5,531 nt of DNA, taken from the NCBI GenBank assembly GCA_947647645.1, contig CANSLE010000181.1, forward strand, positions 1 to 5,531. Reading direction: 5' to 3'. The notes beneath the pieces were generated by a model. It worked only from the letters and a program-made list of their open reading frames with translations. It was not told where the DNA came from and ran no database searches. Below are positions 5,400 through 5,531 of the stretch, in pieces (the first letter of the stretch is position 1; each line of letters opens with the position of its first letter). This DNA comes from an uncultured Microbacterium sp. (GTDB lineage: Bacteria > Actinomycetota > Actinomycetes > Actinomycetales > Microbacteriaceae). Position numbers and translations under genes: made by a program.

Positions 5400-5497
5400 G
5401 TCGGTGCGGTCGCGGTCGCGGTCGGGGTCGCGGTGCGGTGCGGGGCGGTGCGGTCGCGGTCGGGGTCGCGGTGCGGGGCGGTCGCGGTCGGGTTGCG
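5400..5497 (+). repeat. Adenine-free GGTCGC/GGTGC minisatellite tract
   Basis: No A occurs for 98 bases on the + strand. The tract is built from degenerate units of five or six bases (GGTGC, GGTCGC, GGTCGG) with GGGG runs at 5424-5427, 5442-5445, 5462-5465 and 5475-5478. A 27-base block is perfectly duplicated at 5412-5438 and 5450-5476 (period 38). It begins immediately after the palindrome. No coding role is supported: translations give only low-complexity Arg/Gly or Pro/Thr/Arg strings. Confidence 0.8.
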
Positions 5498-5504
5498 ACT
5501 CGAT

Positions 5505-5531
5505 GTTGAGCGAGCGCCGAGCAGAAGCGGC
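5505..5531. other. GTTGAGCGAGCG intergenic motif at window end
   Basis: The final bases carry GTTGAGCGAGCG followed by a CGAGCAGAAGCGG tail. From memory this resembles a short intergenic motif scattered through Microbacteriaceae chromosomes (GTTGAGCGAGCG...CGAG..GAA). No search could be run, and the sequence is cut by the window edge, so it could also be the start of a neighbouring gene's upstream region. Confidence 0.3.

Noticed and set aside
5412..5476. CRISPR-like repeat-spacer pattern
   Set aside because: The 27-base repeated block occurs only twice, and the 11-base sequence between copies has the same low-complexity composition; there are no unique spacers and no cas genes.
5424..5492. 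Compact G-quadruplex
   Set aside because: The four GGGG runs are separated by 14, 16 and 9 bases, longer than loops of stable canonical quadruplexes; only weaker two-tetrad forms remain possible.

Overview
The window looks like the chromosome of a high-GC actinobacterium. The genus Microbacterium, or a close Microbacteriaceae relative, is the best guess. This rests on strong G/C third-position bias, frequent GGATGC codon pairs, a LAxTG-type cell-wall sorting signal, apparently leaderless genes, and intergenic palindromes of a kind I associate (from memory, unchecked) with that family. No rRNA, tRNA, CRISPR array, transposase or phage gene is visible.

Layout. (1) Positions 1-3149 hold the 3' part of a large secreted, wall-anchored calcineurin-like metallophosphoesterase: Ig-like modules, the catalytic domain with its metal-binding motifs, a fibronectin-III-like module, a Gly/Thr/Pro linker, a further Ig-like module, and a C-terminal LAATG/membrane/Arg-tail signal. 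The N-terminus and signal peptide lie outside the window. (2) A long GC-rich hairpin at 3158-3195 ends this gene. (3) Positions 3230-3559 encode a 109-residue DksA/TraR-type C4 zinc-finger protein, probably on a leaderless mRNA. (4) Positions 3560-3961 have no convincing gene but hold a small hairpin, an 88-bp palindromic element, and the promoter/operator of the next operon. (5) Positions 3962-5288 form a two-gene operon: an ArsR-type winged-helix repressor without cysteines, then a protein with two fused AHSA1/SRPBCC domains, one base apart. A CAACCA-AA-TGGTTG palindrome sits across the repressor's start codon and predicted transcription start, so autorepression is very likely. (6) Positions 5289-5531 are non-coding: a small hairpin, a second nested palindrome, a 98-base adenine-free G/C/T minisatellite, and a short motif at the window end.

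How the genes relate. Only the ArsR-type/SRPBCC pair is clearly co-regulated; the duplicated SRPBCC protein is either the ligand-handling output or a partner of the repressor's unknown signal. The phosphoesterase and the zinc-finger gene appear to be separate transcription units. I see no complete new defence or mobile system. The most unusual parts are the intergenic palindromes, the adenine-free tract, and the operator embedded in a start codon.
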